Assembly (NCBI GenBank): GCA_017937685.1
Contig: JAGBDD010000091.1
Coordinates: forward strand, 1 to 44,583
DNA: 44,583 nucleotides
From: Thermoguttaceae bacterium
GTDB taxonomy: Bacteria; Planctomycetota; Planctomycetia; Pirellulales; Thermoguttaceae
Reading direction: 5' to 3'
Below are positions 18,218 to 27,400 of the stretch, in pieces (position 1 is the stretch's first letter; each line of letters starts with the position of its first letter). Position numbers and translations under genes: made by a program. The notes under the pieces are model-generated. The model was given only the letters and a program-made list of their open reading frames with translations. It searched no databases and was not told where the DNA came from.

Positions 18218-18223
18218 ATTATA
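18218..18223 (-). promoter_or_regulatory. Candidate -10 box for the macroglobulin gene
   Basis: A perfect TATAAT on the minus strand about 95 bases upstream of the ATG. The -35 position 17 bp further up (GAGCCT) does not fit consensus, so the promoter is either weak or activator-dependent, or the match is fortuitous. Confidence 0.4.
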
Positions 18224-18649
18224 CTAAAGACGACGAACAAAGGCTCGGGAGGGTTTGCAAAAAAAAGAAGATTTTTGCATTTTTCTCTTTTTTTTAAGCG
18301 CAAAGGAAGAAAAAGGGTAAAATAGGAGGAATAGAGGAAATAACGCGGGTGGGTTGTAGCGGTTTTTTGCAAAACGTCGGATATAGGACGCGACGCGCTT
18401 TTTTTGATTTTGGAGGTTTGCTTCTGGCGATAATAGCTTCGAAAGAGCGTCGCCGTCGGTTTGTCGTTTCGTTAAATGGGAAAATAACGAGCCGTTAACG
18501 CGCGGCTTCGAGCGCAAAAAGACGGGGGATCGTTATAATCGTTATATTTTAGCGTTTTTTTGGAAAATTGGCGAAAAGAGAGGCGTTTTAGGGCTTCTCA
18601 AAGCGTAAATTTTGTGGAAAATATAGGCAAAATAGCGAAGCAGGGAAGT

Positions 18650-18678
18650 TTGCGCGTTCTTCGTTAATTTTATATAAC
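18650..18678 (+). promoter_or_regulatory. Putative promoter of the Cys-rich protein gene
   Basis: TTGCGC, a 17-bp spacer, then TATAAC. It predicts a leader of about 160 bases before the ATG at 18843. Confidence 0.55.
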
Positions 18679-18842
18679 GGCGCCTTTGATTTTGCGCCGG
18701 TCGCGACGCGGTTTGGGCGTTCTTATCGGCGTTTTTCCCGATTTCCGTCCGCGCTTTGACGATAAAATGGGCAAGTTGCGGAAACTAGCGAAAATAAAAA
18801 CGTCCGCGGACGTTAATTAACATAGGAAGAGGAGTTTTTGAG

Positions 18843-19889
18843 ATGAAAATCAACGGTTTGACGTTGCGCGCGTCGTTGCTGGCGGCGCTTTTGGCGACCG
18901 CTCCGAGCGCCTTCGCGTTCGGCGGTCTTTTCGACGGCGGTCTCTTCAAGAGCGCCGAACCGGAATACGTCGTCGACGACGGTTCCTTCTTCGCCGGCGA
19001 AGCGCTGACGATCGGCGAAATGGCCGCTCCGGCTCCATTCTTCGCGAGCGCCGCGAACGAAAGTTATTCCGGTTGCGCGACTTGCGGCGACGAAACCGGC
19101 GTCGTTTACGGCGGCGGCATCCCGGCGGCGGTCGATTGCGACCCGTGCGCGTTCGTCTGCGATCCGTGCGAACCTTACGTCGTTTGGGGCGGTTATCGCG
19201 CGCCGTATATTCCGGGGCAACCGGTGCGCAACGTCCTTCGCGGCGTCCGCAACCTCCTCTCCAACTGCAGCCTTTTCTGCCAACCGGCTTACGTCTGCGA
19301 CCCGTGCTGGACGGTCTGCGATCCGTGCTGGAGCCCGTGCGACCCGTGCTGGACGTCCTGCGAAACGACCTGCGACGGCGGATACGCTCCGCGTTGCTGC
19401 GGCGACGGTTACGTCCCGGGCGAAGCGAACCCGTTGAATCCGGAAACCGGTTTGCCGCAAGCGGGCGGAATTGAATCCGGCGTTTCCCCGACTCCGACGC
19501 TCCAAACCGAAGCTCCGGCGTCCTCGGCGGCTCCGGCGATTCCGCAAGCTGCTCCTCAACAACTTGAAGCGCCCGCCGCCGCTCCGGAAACGGTTCCGAC
19601 TCCGCAACCGAATCCGACGCTCGGTTCCGGCGTCCTGAATATGCTCGTTCCGGAAGACGCGGTCGTTTACGTCAACGGATACCGCACGAAGCAAACCGGC
19701 GCCGTCCGTTCCTTCGCGGCGAAGAGCCTTGAGTTCGGCGAAACTTATTCGTTCGAAATTCGCGTCGTCGCCGTTCGCGACGGTCAAGTTTTTGAAGACG
19801 TTCAACACGCGACGCTGACCGCCGGGCAAGAAACCGCGTTGGCGTTCAACCTCAGCCTCCGCTCGAATCAAGCGGTCGCGGCTCGCTAA
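18843..19889 (+). CDS. Secreted Cys-rich protein with CDPC repeats and TIGR03000 domain
   Basis: A 348-residue protein with a clear signal peptide cleaved after SAFA (residue 25). The first half of the mature protein carries 18 cysteines between 78 and 186, including five CDPC motifs (99-102, 106-109, 152-155, 159-162, 166-169), three of them in a seven-residue periodic run with Trp (CDPCWxx). A Pro/Ala-rich linker (about 195-260) follows. The C-terminal domain (about 264-338) has the signature VPEDAVVYVNGYRTKQTG, ...RDGQVFED, ...LTAGQE, matching TIGR03000, a domain essentially restricted to planctomycetes. Function is unknown; the cysteines could form disulfide cross-links in an extracellular layer or bind metal. 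A purine-rich AGGAAGAGGAG ribosome-binding site precedes the ATG. The gene has its own promoter and terminator. Confidence 0.88.
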   Translation: MKINGLTLRASLLAALLATAPSAFAFGGLFDGGLFKSAEPEYVVDDGSFFAGEALTIGEMAAPAPFFASAANESYSGCATCGDETGVVYGGGIPAAVDCDPCAFVCDPCEPYVVWGGYRAPYIPGQPVRNVLRGVRNLLSNCSLFCQPAYVCDPCWTVCDPCWSPCDPCWTSCETTCDGGYAPRCCGDGYVPGEANPLNPETGLPQAGGIESGVSPTPTLQTEAPASSAAPAIPQAAPQQLEAPAAAPETVPTPQPNPTLGSGVLNMLVPEDAVVYVNGYRTKQTGAVRSFAAKSLEFGETYSFEIRVVAVRDGQVFEDVQHATLTAGQETALAFNLSLRSNQAVAAR

Positions 19890-19930
19890 ACGCTTGCGTC
19901 TTCTCGACTTAATTTAACGTCGAACCGTTA

Positions 19931-19968
19931 AAAACTCGACGCTTCCTCGGAAAGCGTCGAGTTTTTTT
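19931..19968 (+). terminator. Rho-independent terminator
   Basis: A 14-bp perfect stem (aaaactcgacgctt / aagcgtcgagtttt) with a 7-nt loop runs into a T tract of seven. It lies 41 bases after the stop of the Cys-rich gene. Confidence 0.9.
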
Positions 19969-20115
19969 ATTTCTTGCTGGAAGCGGGAAAAGCGGAGACT
20001 TAACGAAGAAGCGAGAGAGGCGACGGCGCGTTTTCGGCGGCGTTCGACGCGGCAAAGAGTTTAGCGCCCGACGTCGAGCGTCGTTGAGAAGTCGTTAAGA
20101 CAAAACGCTCCCCGC

Positions 20116-20153
20116 CCCCGACGCTCGCGGTTGAGATTTGGCGAGCGTCGGGG
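20116..20153 (-). terminator. Long hairpin downstream of xylulokinase
   Basis: A perfect 13-bp inverted repeat (ccccgacgctcgc / gcgagcgtcgggg) with a 12-nt loop lies 57 bases beyond the xylulokinase stop. No T tract directly follows on the minus strand (GCGGGGAGCG comes first, then TTTTG), so it is an imperfect terminator or an mRNA 3'-end stabilising hairpin. Confidence 0.5.
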
Positions 20154-20210
20154 CGAACGGCGTTGAAAAATTAACGGCGCGGCGTTAAGAACGCCGTCGG
20201 CGACGCGACG

Positions 20211-21740
20211 TCAGCCGAGCGTCGAAATCGCTTCGAAGTCCGCTTTCAGCGAGCGGTAAAGGCGTTGGTAAACCGCGAACGCCGCGTCGTATTTCTTTTG
20301 AGCGTCCGGGTTAGGCGCAAGTTCCGAAACTTGACGGATGGTCGCGTCGCAAGCCTCGACGACGTTCGAGTATTCGCCGCCGCCGACCGCCGCCAAGAGC
20401 GCGACGCCGAACGCCGGGCCCTCTTCCGAGTTGAGCGTCGTCGTTTTGCTTCCGAAAACGTCCGCTTGAATTTGGCGCCAGAACGGGCTCTTCGCGCCGC
20501 CGCCGGACGCGCGAATTTCGCCGACCGGAACGCCGAGACCGCGGAAAATGTCGATCGCTTCGCGCAAAGAGTAAGCGACGCCTTCCATAATCGAGCGCGC
20601 GATTCGGCCCCGGTCGCTCGAAAGGGTGAGGCCGACGAAGCAGCCGCGAGCGTTCGGGTCGGCGTGCGGCGTCCGTTCTCCGCTCAAATACGGGAGGAAG
20701 AAGAGCCCGTCCGCGCCGATCGGCGTCGCCGCCGCTTCCGCCGTCAGAAGTTCGTAAACGTTTTGCCCGCTTGCTTTAGCTTTCTCGTAAAGTTCCGGGC
20801 AAAGCGCGTCGCGGAACCATTGCAGCGAGCCCGCCGCCGAGAGCGTAACGCCCATCATATGCCATTTGCCGCGGACGGCGTGGCAGAACGTGTGAACGCG
20901 CCCGAGTTTGTCGTATTTAACTTCGTCCGAGTGAACGAACGCGACGCCGCTCGTGCCGAGCGAAGTCGAGAGAACGCCGCTGCGAACGATTCCGTTCCCG
21001 ACCGCGCCCGCCGCGCAGTCGCCCGCGCCGCCGACGACGAGACAGTCGGTCGTTAAGCCGAGTTGTTCCGCGACTTGCGGCGTTAAGCGTCCGGTAACGT
21101 CTTCCGATTCGAAGACGGTCGGGAGAATCGATTCGTCGAGTTGGAGCGCGTCGAGGAGCGGTTTCGACCAACGCCGATTCGCGACGTCGAGGAAGAGCGT
21201 TCCGCTGGCGTCGCTAACTTCCGTCGCGTATTCGCCGGTCAAGCGGCGGCGGATTTCGTCTTTCGGGAGGAGAACCTTGGCGACGCGGTCGAAATTTTCC
21301 GGTTCGTTGTTGCGGAGCCAAACGACTTTCGGCGCGGTAAAGCCGCTCATCGCGGGATTTGCGACCATCTCGATCAGCTTGTCGCGCCCGCCCGCCGCCG
21401 CTTCGATTTCGACGCATTCCTTGGCGGTGCGCTGGTCGTTCCAAAGGATCGCCGGACGGATAACGTTATCGTTTTTGTCGAGAAAAACGGAGCCGTGCAT
21501 CTGCCCGGAAAGCCCGATCGCCTTGACGTCGCTTCCCTTAACGCCCGCTTTTGCAACGACTTCCGGAACAACCTTAACGACGGCGTTCCACCAGTCGTCC
21601 GGGTTTTGCTCCGACCAAAGCGGACGCGGCGCGTAAAGCGGGTATTCCCCGACGCCGCCGGCGAGAATCGTACCGTCGGCGCGAACGGCCAACACCTTAA
21701 CGCCGGACGTGCCGACGTCGATCCCTAAATAAACGTTCAT
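20211..21740 (-). CDS. xylB: Xylulokinase (FGGY carbohydrate kinase)
   Basis: A 509-residue cytoplasmic kinase that phosphorylates D-xylulose with ATP to xylulose-5-phosphate, feeding the pentose phosphate pathway. The N-terminal FGGY domain begins with the ATP-binding GIDVGTSGVK (6-15) and has the substrate-side motif GLSGQMHG (76-83) and ILWNDQRT (98-105), characteristic of xylulokinases rather than glycerol kinases. The catalytic Asp is in GAGD241CAAGAVG. The C-terminal domain has the ASGGGAKSPFWRQIQADV motif. The length is typical. GGAG lies 6 bases before the ATG. No xylose isomerase or transporter is adjacent, so the gene is not in a classic xyl operon. A GH43 enzyme lies 12 kb away. 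The assignment to xylulose is good but rests on sequence only. Confidence 0.93.
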   Translation of the reverse strand: MNVYLGIDVGTSGVKVLAVRADGTILAGGVGEYPLYAPRPLWSEQNPDDWWNAVVKVVPEVVAKAGVKGSDVKAIGLSGQMHGSVFLDKNDNVIRPAILWNDQRTAKECVEIEAAAGGRDKLIEMVANPAMSGFTAPKVVWLRNNEPENFDRVAKVLLPKDEIRRRLTGEYATEVSDASGTLFLDVANRRWSKPLLDALQLDESILPTVFESEDVTGRLTPQVAEQLGLTTDCLVVGGAGDCAAGAVGNGIVRSGVLSTSLGTSGVAFVHSDEVKYDKLGRVHTFCHAVRGKWHMMGVTLSAAGSLQWFRDALCPELYEKAKASGQNVYELLTAEAAATPIGADGLFFLPYLSGERTPHADPNARGCFVGLTLSSDRGRIARSIMEGVAYSLREAIDIFRGLGVPVGEIRASGGGAKSPFWRQIQADVFGSKTTTLNSEEGPAFGVALLAAVGGGEYSNVVEACDATIRQVSELAPNPDAQKKYDAAFAVYQRLYRSLKADFEAISTLG

Positions 21741-21823
21741 AAAACGCTCCGTAAAACGAAAATGTGCTGAAGCTGAAAATGGCGCGTCCCCCTCGCCGTC
21801 GAGTCGGGGGCGATTTTCCTTCG

Positions 21824-21852
21824 ATTATAACGGAAACGCCTCTCGTTTTCCA
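21824..21852 (-). promoter_or_regulatory. Putative promoter of xylulokinase
   Basis: On the minus strand: TGGAAA, a 17-bp spacer, then a perfect TATAAT, giving a leader of about 80 bases. No recognisable xylose-regulator operator is seen. Confidence 0.55.
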
Positions 21853-22023
21853 GCGTTTTTTTCCTTGCGACCGCTTTTTTTGATTTTTTTTCGGCGCCGC
21901 GCCTTGGGGTTTGGGTTAAATAGGTAAGAAGCGGAAAATATCGGGAGAAAACGCGCGTTTTATTTAAATTGACAAAAACGGTGGAGATTCGTTCCCCCCG
22001 CTTTTTGCGCCGCGTTTTTCCAG

Positions 22024-22029
22024 TATAAT
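22024..22029 (+). promoter_or_regulatory. Candidate -10 box for the DUF1559 gene
   Basis: A perfect TATAAT about 65 bases before the ATG at 22094. The sequence 16 bp upstream (TTTTTG) is a poor -35. A TTGACA at 21969-21974 is too far away to pair with it. Confidence 0.45.
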
Positions 22030-22093
22030 GGAAGGCGTCTTTAATTTTTGCGCGAGTTTAGCGAACTTGTGAGATAAAAACGGAAAAAAGAGA

Positions 22094-23215
22094 ATGGCGA
22101 AAATAGAAAAGAACGTAAAAACGCGGCGGCGGGGCGGTTTGGGCGCGAGTCCGATTCGCGGTTTTACGTTGGTCGAGCTGTTGGTCGCGGTTGGGATTAT
22201 CGGGATTTTGATCGGCCTTCTTCTTCCGGCGGTGCAAGCGGCGCGCGAGGCGGCGCGGCGGATGCAATGTATGAACAACCAAAAGCAATGGGGCGTCGCG
22301 TTGCAGAACTATCATTCGGTCTTCGACAAGCTGCCGAGCTTGAGCGAACGCGCGAACTCCTGCGTGTCGCCGCATACCCGTTTGGCGCCTTACGTCGAGC
22401 AAACAAACTTGCGTTATTCTATAGACTTAAGCGTCGACCTGTACAAATACCGCGCCGGTTCGACTCGAAGCGTCCAACTGAACGACGTTTACGTCGTCCC
22501 GGCGCGCACCGCCTTTTCCGGAACGCGCTGTCCGAGCGACGGCGACGGCCCGTCGACGGTAACCGACGATATTAACGACGTTTACGCGACGAACAATTAC
22601 GTTTACTGCGTCGGAAGCGGAACCGGGAACACGTTCCGAATGAACAGTTCGCTGTCGACCGGCGCCGAGTCGGAGCGTTCCGGCGGGCCCTCGGACGGCG
22701 CGTTTTATTTCGCCTCAAACCTTGGTTTCGAAGCGTTTACGGACGGAACGAGCGCTACCGTCGTTATGTCGGAATATTTGGTCGGCGACGGAACGAAAGA
22801 TTTGACCGACGTTCCTTTTGAAGAAATTCGCGCAAATCCTTTGGTTCGCGGCGTTTATATGGCCGACTTTTCGCCGGCGAACGCTTCGAAGTACGCGCAA
22901 ATTCGGGACGCTTCCGACGCTCAACTTGAAGCGCTACTCGATGAAACGCCGAAATGGCGAACCGACGTCGGCAAAGGTTGGATTGTCGGAAAATACGATT
23001 CGACGCTCTTTAACGCGTTTTTGACGCCGAACTCGCGTTTTCCCAATATTTATGTCTCGAATTACGGCTTTTTCGCCGCGCGGAGCGCTCATCCGGGCGG
23101 CGTGATCGCGTTAAAAGCCGACGGAAGCGCGGCTTTCGTTTCGGATACGGTCGATTTGGACGTTTGGCGCGCCGCCGCGACGATCGCCGGAAACGAAACG
23201 GAAACGTTGCGCTAA
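22094..23215 (+). CDS. DUF1559 pseudopilin-like protein
   Basis: A 373-residue member of the DUF1559 (SBP_bac_10) family that is massively expanded in planctomycetes. The N-terminus is a type IV prepilin/type II secretion pseudopilin leader: a basic segment, then the cleavage site G23|FTLVE with Glu at +5, then a hydrophobic helix (24-45) ending [18 protein letters not shown], the family's usual sequence. The rest is the DUF1559 globular domain, including the conserved [19 protein letters not shown] near the C-terminus, an H-G-G-...-DGS type signature. It is probably processed by a prepilin peptidase and held in the envelope; the molecular role of the family is unknown. It lies 114 bases upstream of the ExbB-like gene with no terminator between, so cotranscription is possible. 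Confidence 0.92.
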   Translation: MAKIEKNVKTRRRGGLGASPIRGFTLVELLVAVGIIGILIGLLLPAVQAAREAARRMQCMNNQKQWGVALQNYHSVFDKLPSLSERANSCVSPHTRLAPYVEQTNLRYSIDLSVDLYKYRAGSTRSVQLNDVYVVPARTAFSGTRCPSDGDGPSTVTDDINDVYATNNYVYCVGSGTGNTFRMNSSLSTGAESERSGGPSDGAFYFASNLGFEAFTDGTSATVVMSEYLVGDGTKDLTDVPFEEIRANPLVRGVYMADFSPANASKYAQIRDASDAQLEALLDETPKWRTDVGKGWIVGKYDSTLFNAFLTPNSRFPNIYVSNYGFFAARSAHPGGVIALKADGSAAFVSDTVDLDVWRAAATIAGNETETLR

Positions 23216-23329
23216 AAAGACTTGCGATGCGATTTAAGACGTCGCGTCGACGATAAAAACAAAAATGAAGAAAAAAAGAAAACGCGTTGTCGGTTTGGAC
23301 GTTAACGCGTTGCAAAATAAGGAAATAAA

Positions 23330-24010
23330 ATGGCTGCCGCGCTAACGCAAATCTTTTACACGATCTCCGCCGCGCTCCTGATTCCGACCGAATTGGGACT
23401 TCTCGCCGCGCTCTTCGCCTCTTGTTGGCTTGTTGGAACGACGCTTCGCGAAGGCTTGTCGCGCCGCGCTGAACTTGCGAAACGGCAAGAGTTGGAAACG
23501 CTTTGGACGAGCGGAAAAACCGCCGCCGCGACGGAAGCGCAAACGCTTCTGAAAACGGCGGTCGCGTCGCAAACGGCGACGGGAACGCTTGGAACGCTCG
23601 CGACGCTCGCCGAAAAAATCGACGACGAACCGTTCGTCGAAAAGACGGTCGCGGAGTTGCAAAACGCGATGAAAGAACGTTGCGAACGGGTCGACCGTCT
23701 CGTTAAAACGGGCCCGGCGCTGGGGTTAATGGGTACGTTGATTCCGCTCGGCCCCGCGCTTCTCGGCCTCGCGAAGGGCGATTTGGAGACGTTGGCGACG
23801 AACCTTGTCGTCGCGTTTTCGACGACGGTCGTCGGCCTAACCGTCGCGCTGATAAGCTCTTTCGTCTTGACGACGTTGAAACGCCGCTTTCGACGCGACG
23901 TCGTCTTCCTGAATTTCGCGCTCGACCGCTTGAGCGAAACCGCGAAGAAGGAAAAAGAAAACGTTGCTGATAAAGACGTTGCGAACGGCGAGAACGGAGG
24001 CGAACGATGA
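23330..24010 (+). CDS. MotA/TolQ/ExbB-type proton channel protein (HmuU-like)
   Basis: A 226-residue inner-membrane protein of the MotA/TolQ/ExbB family, which uses proton flow to drive work across the envelope. Three hydrophobic segments are visible: about 13-36, 128-150 and 164-188. The family core is present as KTGPALGLMGTLIPLGPALLGL followed by NLVVAFSTTVVGLTVALISSFVL, where ExbB proteins have 'aP.lGLlGTv.gm' and 'i..AL.tTa.Glvvaip'. The loop between TM1 and TM2 is helical and charged, as expected for the cytoplasmic domain. The stop overlaps the DUF2149 start in ATGA, so translation is coupled. Together with the next two genes it matches the HmuU-HmuV-HmuS set of Bacteroidota haem operons. 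The AAGGA ribosome-binding site is adequate. Confidence 0.88.
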   Translation: MAAALTQIFYTISAALLIPTELGLLAALFASCWLVGTTLREGLSRRAELAKRQELETLWTSGKTAAATEAQTLLKTAVASQTATGTLGTLATLAEKIDDEPFVEKTVAELQNAMKERCERVDRLVKTGPALGLMGTLIPLGPALLGLAKGDLETLATNLVVAFSTTVVGLTVALISSFVLTTLKRRFRRDVVFLNFALDRLSETAKKEKENVADKDVANGENGGER

Positions 24011-24405
24011 GAAAGCGCGGTCGTTTTTGTTCCGGAGCGTTCGACGCGCCGTCGGAGTCGCTCCTTGCCGGGGTCGAAAATTTATTCGACGTCGCGATCG
24101 TGTTCGCGGTCGCGCTGATCGTCGCGTTGGCGACGTATTGGAAGTCGCCGCTTCTCTTTGAAAACGAAGATTTTACGGCGGTTGTGAACCCGGGAAAACC
24201 GGATATGGAGCTGGTCGTGAAGGAGGGGCGCGAACTCAAACGGTACAAGGCGAGCGGCGAAAACGGGAGCGGCGAGGGCGAACTTTTAGGGCGCGCTTAC
24301 CGTCTTCCGGACGGCCAAGTCGTTTACGTTCCGACGGATAAAGAAAAGCGACGCGGCGTCGAAAACGCGGCGAGCGAGAGCGCGAACGGAGGAGAAAGCG
24401 AATGA
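24007..24405 (+). CDS. DUF2149 protein, probable ExbD-like partner (HmuV-like)
   Basis: A 132-residue protein matching the DUF2149 family by its N-terminal motif, its C-terminal GRAYRLPDGQVVYVP-type pattern and its gene neighbourhood. One TM helix (about 27-45) is followed by a roughly 85-residue domain on the far side of the membrane. The helix starts LFDVAIVFAVALIVAL, which resembles the ExbD/TolR/MotB helix pattern 'fiDvmlvLLiif' with Asp28 at the position of the essential proton-carrying Asp. I infer that it plays the ExbD role for the preceding channel protein; the family itself is officially of unknown function. It overlaps both neighbours by ATGA, which argues for a stoichiometric complex. 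The C-terminal 20 residues are charged and low-complexity. Confidence 0.82.
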   Translation: MRKRGRFCSGAFDAPSESLLAGVENLFDVAIVFAVALIVALATYWKSPLLFENEDFTAVVNPGKPDMELVVKEGRELKRYKASGENGSGEGELLGRAYRLPDGQVVYVPTDKEKRRGVENAASESANGGESE

Positions 24406-27400
24406 GCGGCGTTTTTAACGCGTTGAAACGTCGGAGGTTGGGAACGGCGGTTGCGCGACGCGTTGCGACCGCCGTTTTTTTGGCGTCGGCCGCGGTTTTT
24501 TTGACTTCTTGTCGTCGAAACAATGAGTCGACGCAACTTCCTGAAAAGCCGTCGGTTGCGTCGGTCGAAAACGCCGTCGATAAGGAGCGCGCGAAGCGAA
24601 CGTTTAAAGCGGCGTTCGTCGGTTGGAGCGACGCCGATTTCGCGCGTTGGCGTTCGACGACCGACGGAACGAATTTCGCGCCGGAAGCCGTTAAGCGCGA
24701 ATCGTTTGCGTCGACCGACTTTTCCGATTGCGACGTCGTGTTGATTCGCGCGATCGGTTGGACGCCGACCGACGAAGAGCGAGCGAAAATCGACGAAGTT
24801 TTTGCGCAAAATATTGCGACGATAGCGTTTCCGTCGACGCTTGACGCGGCGCGCTCGTCGACGAACGTTTCGTCGGAATTGGCGGCGGCGTTTTACGAGT
24901 ATTTGACCTTTCCCAGCGAGGAAAACGTTCGGTCGGCGGTCGCGTTCCTCGCCGAAAATTTCGGCGGTTCTGAAAACTCGGAAATCTATTATTGGGAAGA
25001 CGTTGAGGAAGACGCGGAGAAGGGAAAGTCGAACGACGGCGCCGCGTCGCGTTTGGCGTTTGACGTCAAGTCGCCTAAAAAAGCGCCGCCGTTCGGGTAT
25101 TTTTATCGGGGCCCGCGAATCGACGAAACGCTCGAAACATTTCAAGCGCGACGCGACGCCGACGGTCGCGACTTGCCGCCTAACTCGCCTAAAATCGCGC
25201 TTTTCGGGCCGTTCCTTGAACCGTTTAAAGCGGAGGAGCGCGGGCCGCAGGACGAATTGATCGCGAAGTTGGAAGCGCGCGGCTTCGACGTTTACCCGAT
25301 TTACAACTTGAAAAACAACAAGAATCTGTTACTCGACGTCAAACCCGATTTGGCGATTTACTTTCCGCGCGGTCGAGCGCTCCCCGACGGCGCGGCGGTC
25401 GACGTTTTTAAGTCGTTAAATTGCCCGGTATTATCGGCGATTTGCCTCTCCGTTTCGGAAGCGGAATACCGTTCGCAACCGGTCGGCGCGACCGGCTCCT
25501 ATTACGCGTTGACGACGGCGCTTCCGGAACTCGACGGCGTTATCGAACCGATCGCGATCGCGACGAAGGACGCCGACGAAACCGGGTTCGTCGCGCGCCG
25601 GGCGCTTTCGGAACGCATCGACGCGCTCGTCGAACGTTGCGCCGGTTGGGTCGAGTTGCGCCGCAAGTCGAACGCGGACAAACGGTTGGCGATTTTCTTT
25701 TACAAGGCGCCGGGCGGGAGCGCGTTGACGGCGCAGAGTCTCGAAGTCGTTCCGTCGCTGTACAATACGTTGACGCGGCTTCGCGACGAAGGGTTCGATT
25801 TGGGCGCGGATTTTCCGCAAACGCTTGACGAATTTCGACTTAGAATCGAGCGCGAAGGGCGGACGATCGGCCAATGGAATCTCGGCGATTTCGAGCGTTT
25901 CGTCGAGGAAGCGCGCCCGGAGTTCGTTTCGGAAAACGTTTATCGAAAATGGTTTAACGAGAATTTGTCGGAAGACGTTCGACGTCGCGTCGTCGACGTT
26001 TGGGGGGCGGCGCCGGGCGACTATATGACGCGCGACGTCGGCGACGAGTTTGGCGTTTTGGTTCCGCGTTTGCGGTTCGGGAACGTCGCGCTGATTCCGC
26101 AACCGTCGACCGACGTTTTGGAGGACGCGCCTTACTCCAAAAGCGACAACGACTTCGACGCGGTTCACGGAACCGACAAGGCGCCGCCGCACTTCTATTG
26201 GGCCGCTTATTTTTGGGCGCTACACGGGTTCGCGGCGGACGCGGTCGTTCACTTTGGAACGCACGGTTCGCTCGAGTTTACTCCCGGGAAATCGGCGTTT
26301 ACGACCGAAAATTGCTTCCCGGACGCGCTGATCGGCGACAAACCGCACCTTTATTTATACAGTATTAATAACATCGGCGAAGCGTTTCTCGCGAAGCGTC
26401 GAGCGCGGGCGACGATTATTTCGCACCTCACGCCGCCTTTTGCGCAAAGCGAGTTGTACGGCGACTTAAAGTCGGTCGACGCAAAACTTCGCGAGTATTT
26501 GAAAGCGACCGATTCCGCGCTCAAAAGCGAAACGGCGGCGGCTCTCGTCGCGGCGGTTTTTAAGTCGAATCTGCTCGACGATTTGCTCGACGAACCGGCG
26601 TTTCGAGCGTTTGAAGACGAGACGTTTCGGGCGGAGTTCGAGCGCTCCGAACGCGTTTTCGACGAAGCGCAAGTCGAGACGTTGCACAAGGTTCTGCATC
26701 GTTATGAGGACGCGAGCGTTACGGACGGATTGCACGTTGTCGGACGCCCTTGGACGGACGAGCAGGTCGCGCAAACGGCGTCGCAAACGACGCTTGCAAA
26801 AGACGACGCCGAGAAGCGGTTGCGCGATTCGTTCGAACTCGAACTTAACCGCTTTGTCGACGGACTTTGCGGACGCTTCATTCCGCCGTCGACCGGGGGC
26901 GATTTTTTAGTCAACAACGACGCGGCGCCGACCGGGCGGAACTTGGCCGGGCTCGACGTACAAAAATTGCCGACGCCCGAAGCGGAACGGTTGGCCGCGA
27001 AGTTGACCGACGACGTGTTGACGGCGCATCGCGAGGCGAACGGCGGCGCTTGGCCGCGTCGCGTCGCTTGCGTTCTTTGGGGGGGCGAGTCGATTCGAAC
27101 GCGGGGCGTCGCAATCGCGCAAGTCTTTTATTTGCTTGGCGTTCGGGTGAAATACGATTCGCGCGGAAACGCTTCGGAACTCGAATTGATTCCGTCGAGC
27201 GAACTTGGGCGGCCGCGAATCGACGTTCTCGTTCAAACTTCGGGGCAGTTTCGCGACGCGTTCGGGGCGAAGATCGAGGCGATCGACCGCGCCGTTAAGT
27301 TGGCGGCGGAGGCGGAAAACGACGCGTTTCCGAATTTCGTTCGGGAAAACGTCGCGAAAACAACGGAGCGTCTCGTTCGAGAAAACGGAACGCAACCCGA

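Larger units (their letters stand above)
18122..18842. other. Long divergent intergenic region, 721 bp
   Basis: It separates the macroglobulin gene (minus) from the Cys-rich gene (plus) and is AT-richer than the coding DNA. It holds a minus-strand -10 box at 18218-18223, a good plus-strand promoter at 18650-18678 and a further isolated TATAAT at 18534-18539 without a matching -35. A short GC hairpin (ggcgcc...ggcgcc-type) follows near 18679-18700. I see no convincing small protein or known RNA. Confidence 0.6.
19890..20210. other. Intergenic region between convergent genes, 321 bp
   Basis: It lies between the ends of the Cys-rich gene (plus) and xylulokinase (minus). It contains the Cys-rich gene's terminator and a separate long hairpin near the xylulokinase end. 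The 130 bases between them (about 19975-20110) show nothing I can name. Confidence 0.7.
21741..22093. other. Divergent intergenic region, 353 bp
   Basis: It separates xylulokinase (minus) and the DUF1559 gene (plus). It is AT-rich at 21900-21970. It contains one promoter-like element per direction. No small gene or RNA is recognised. Confidence 0.7.

Noticed and set aside
18534..18539. TATAAT as a promoter for the Cys-rich gene
   Set aside because: No acceptable -35 box and about 300 bases from the gene; a better element lies at 18650-18678.
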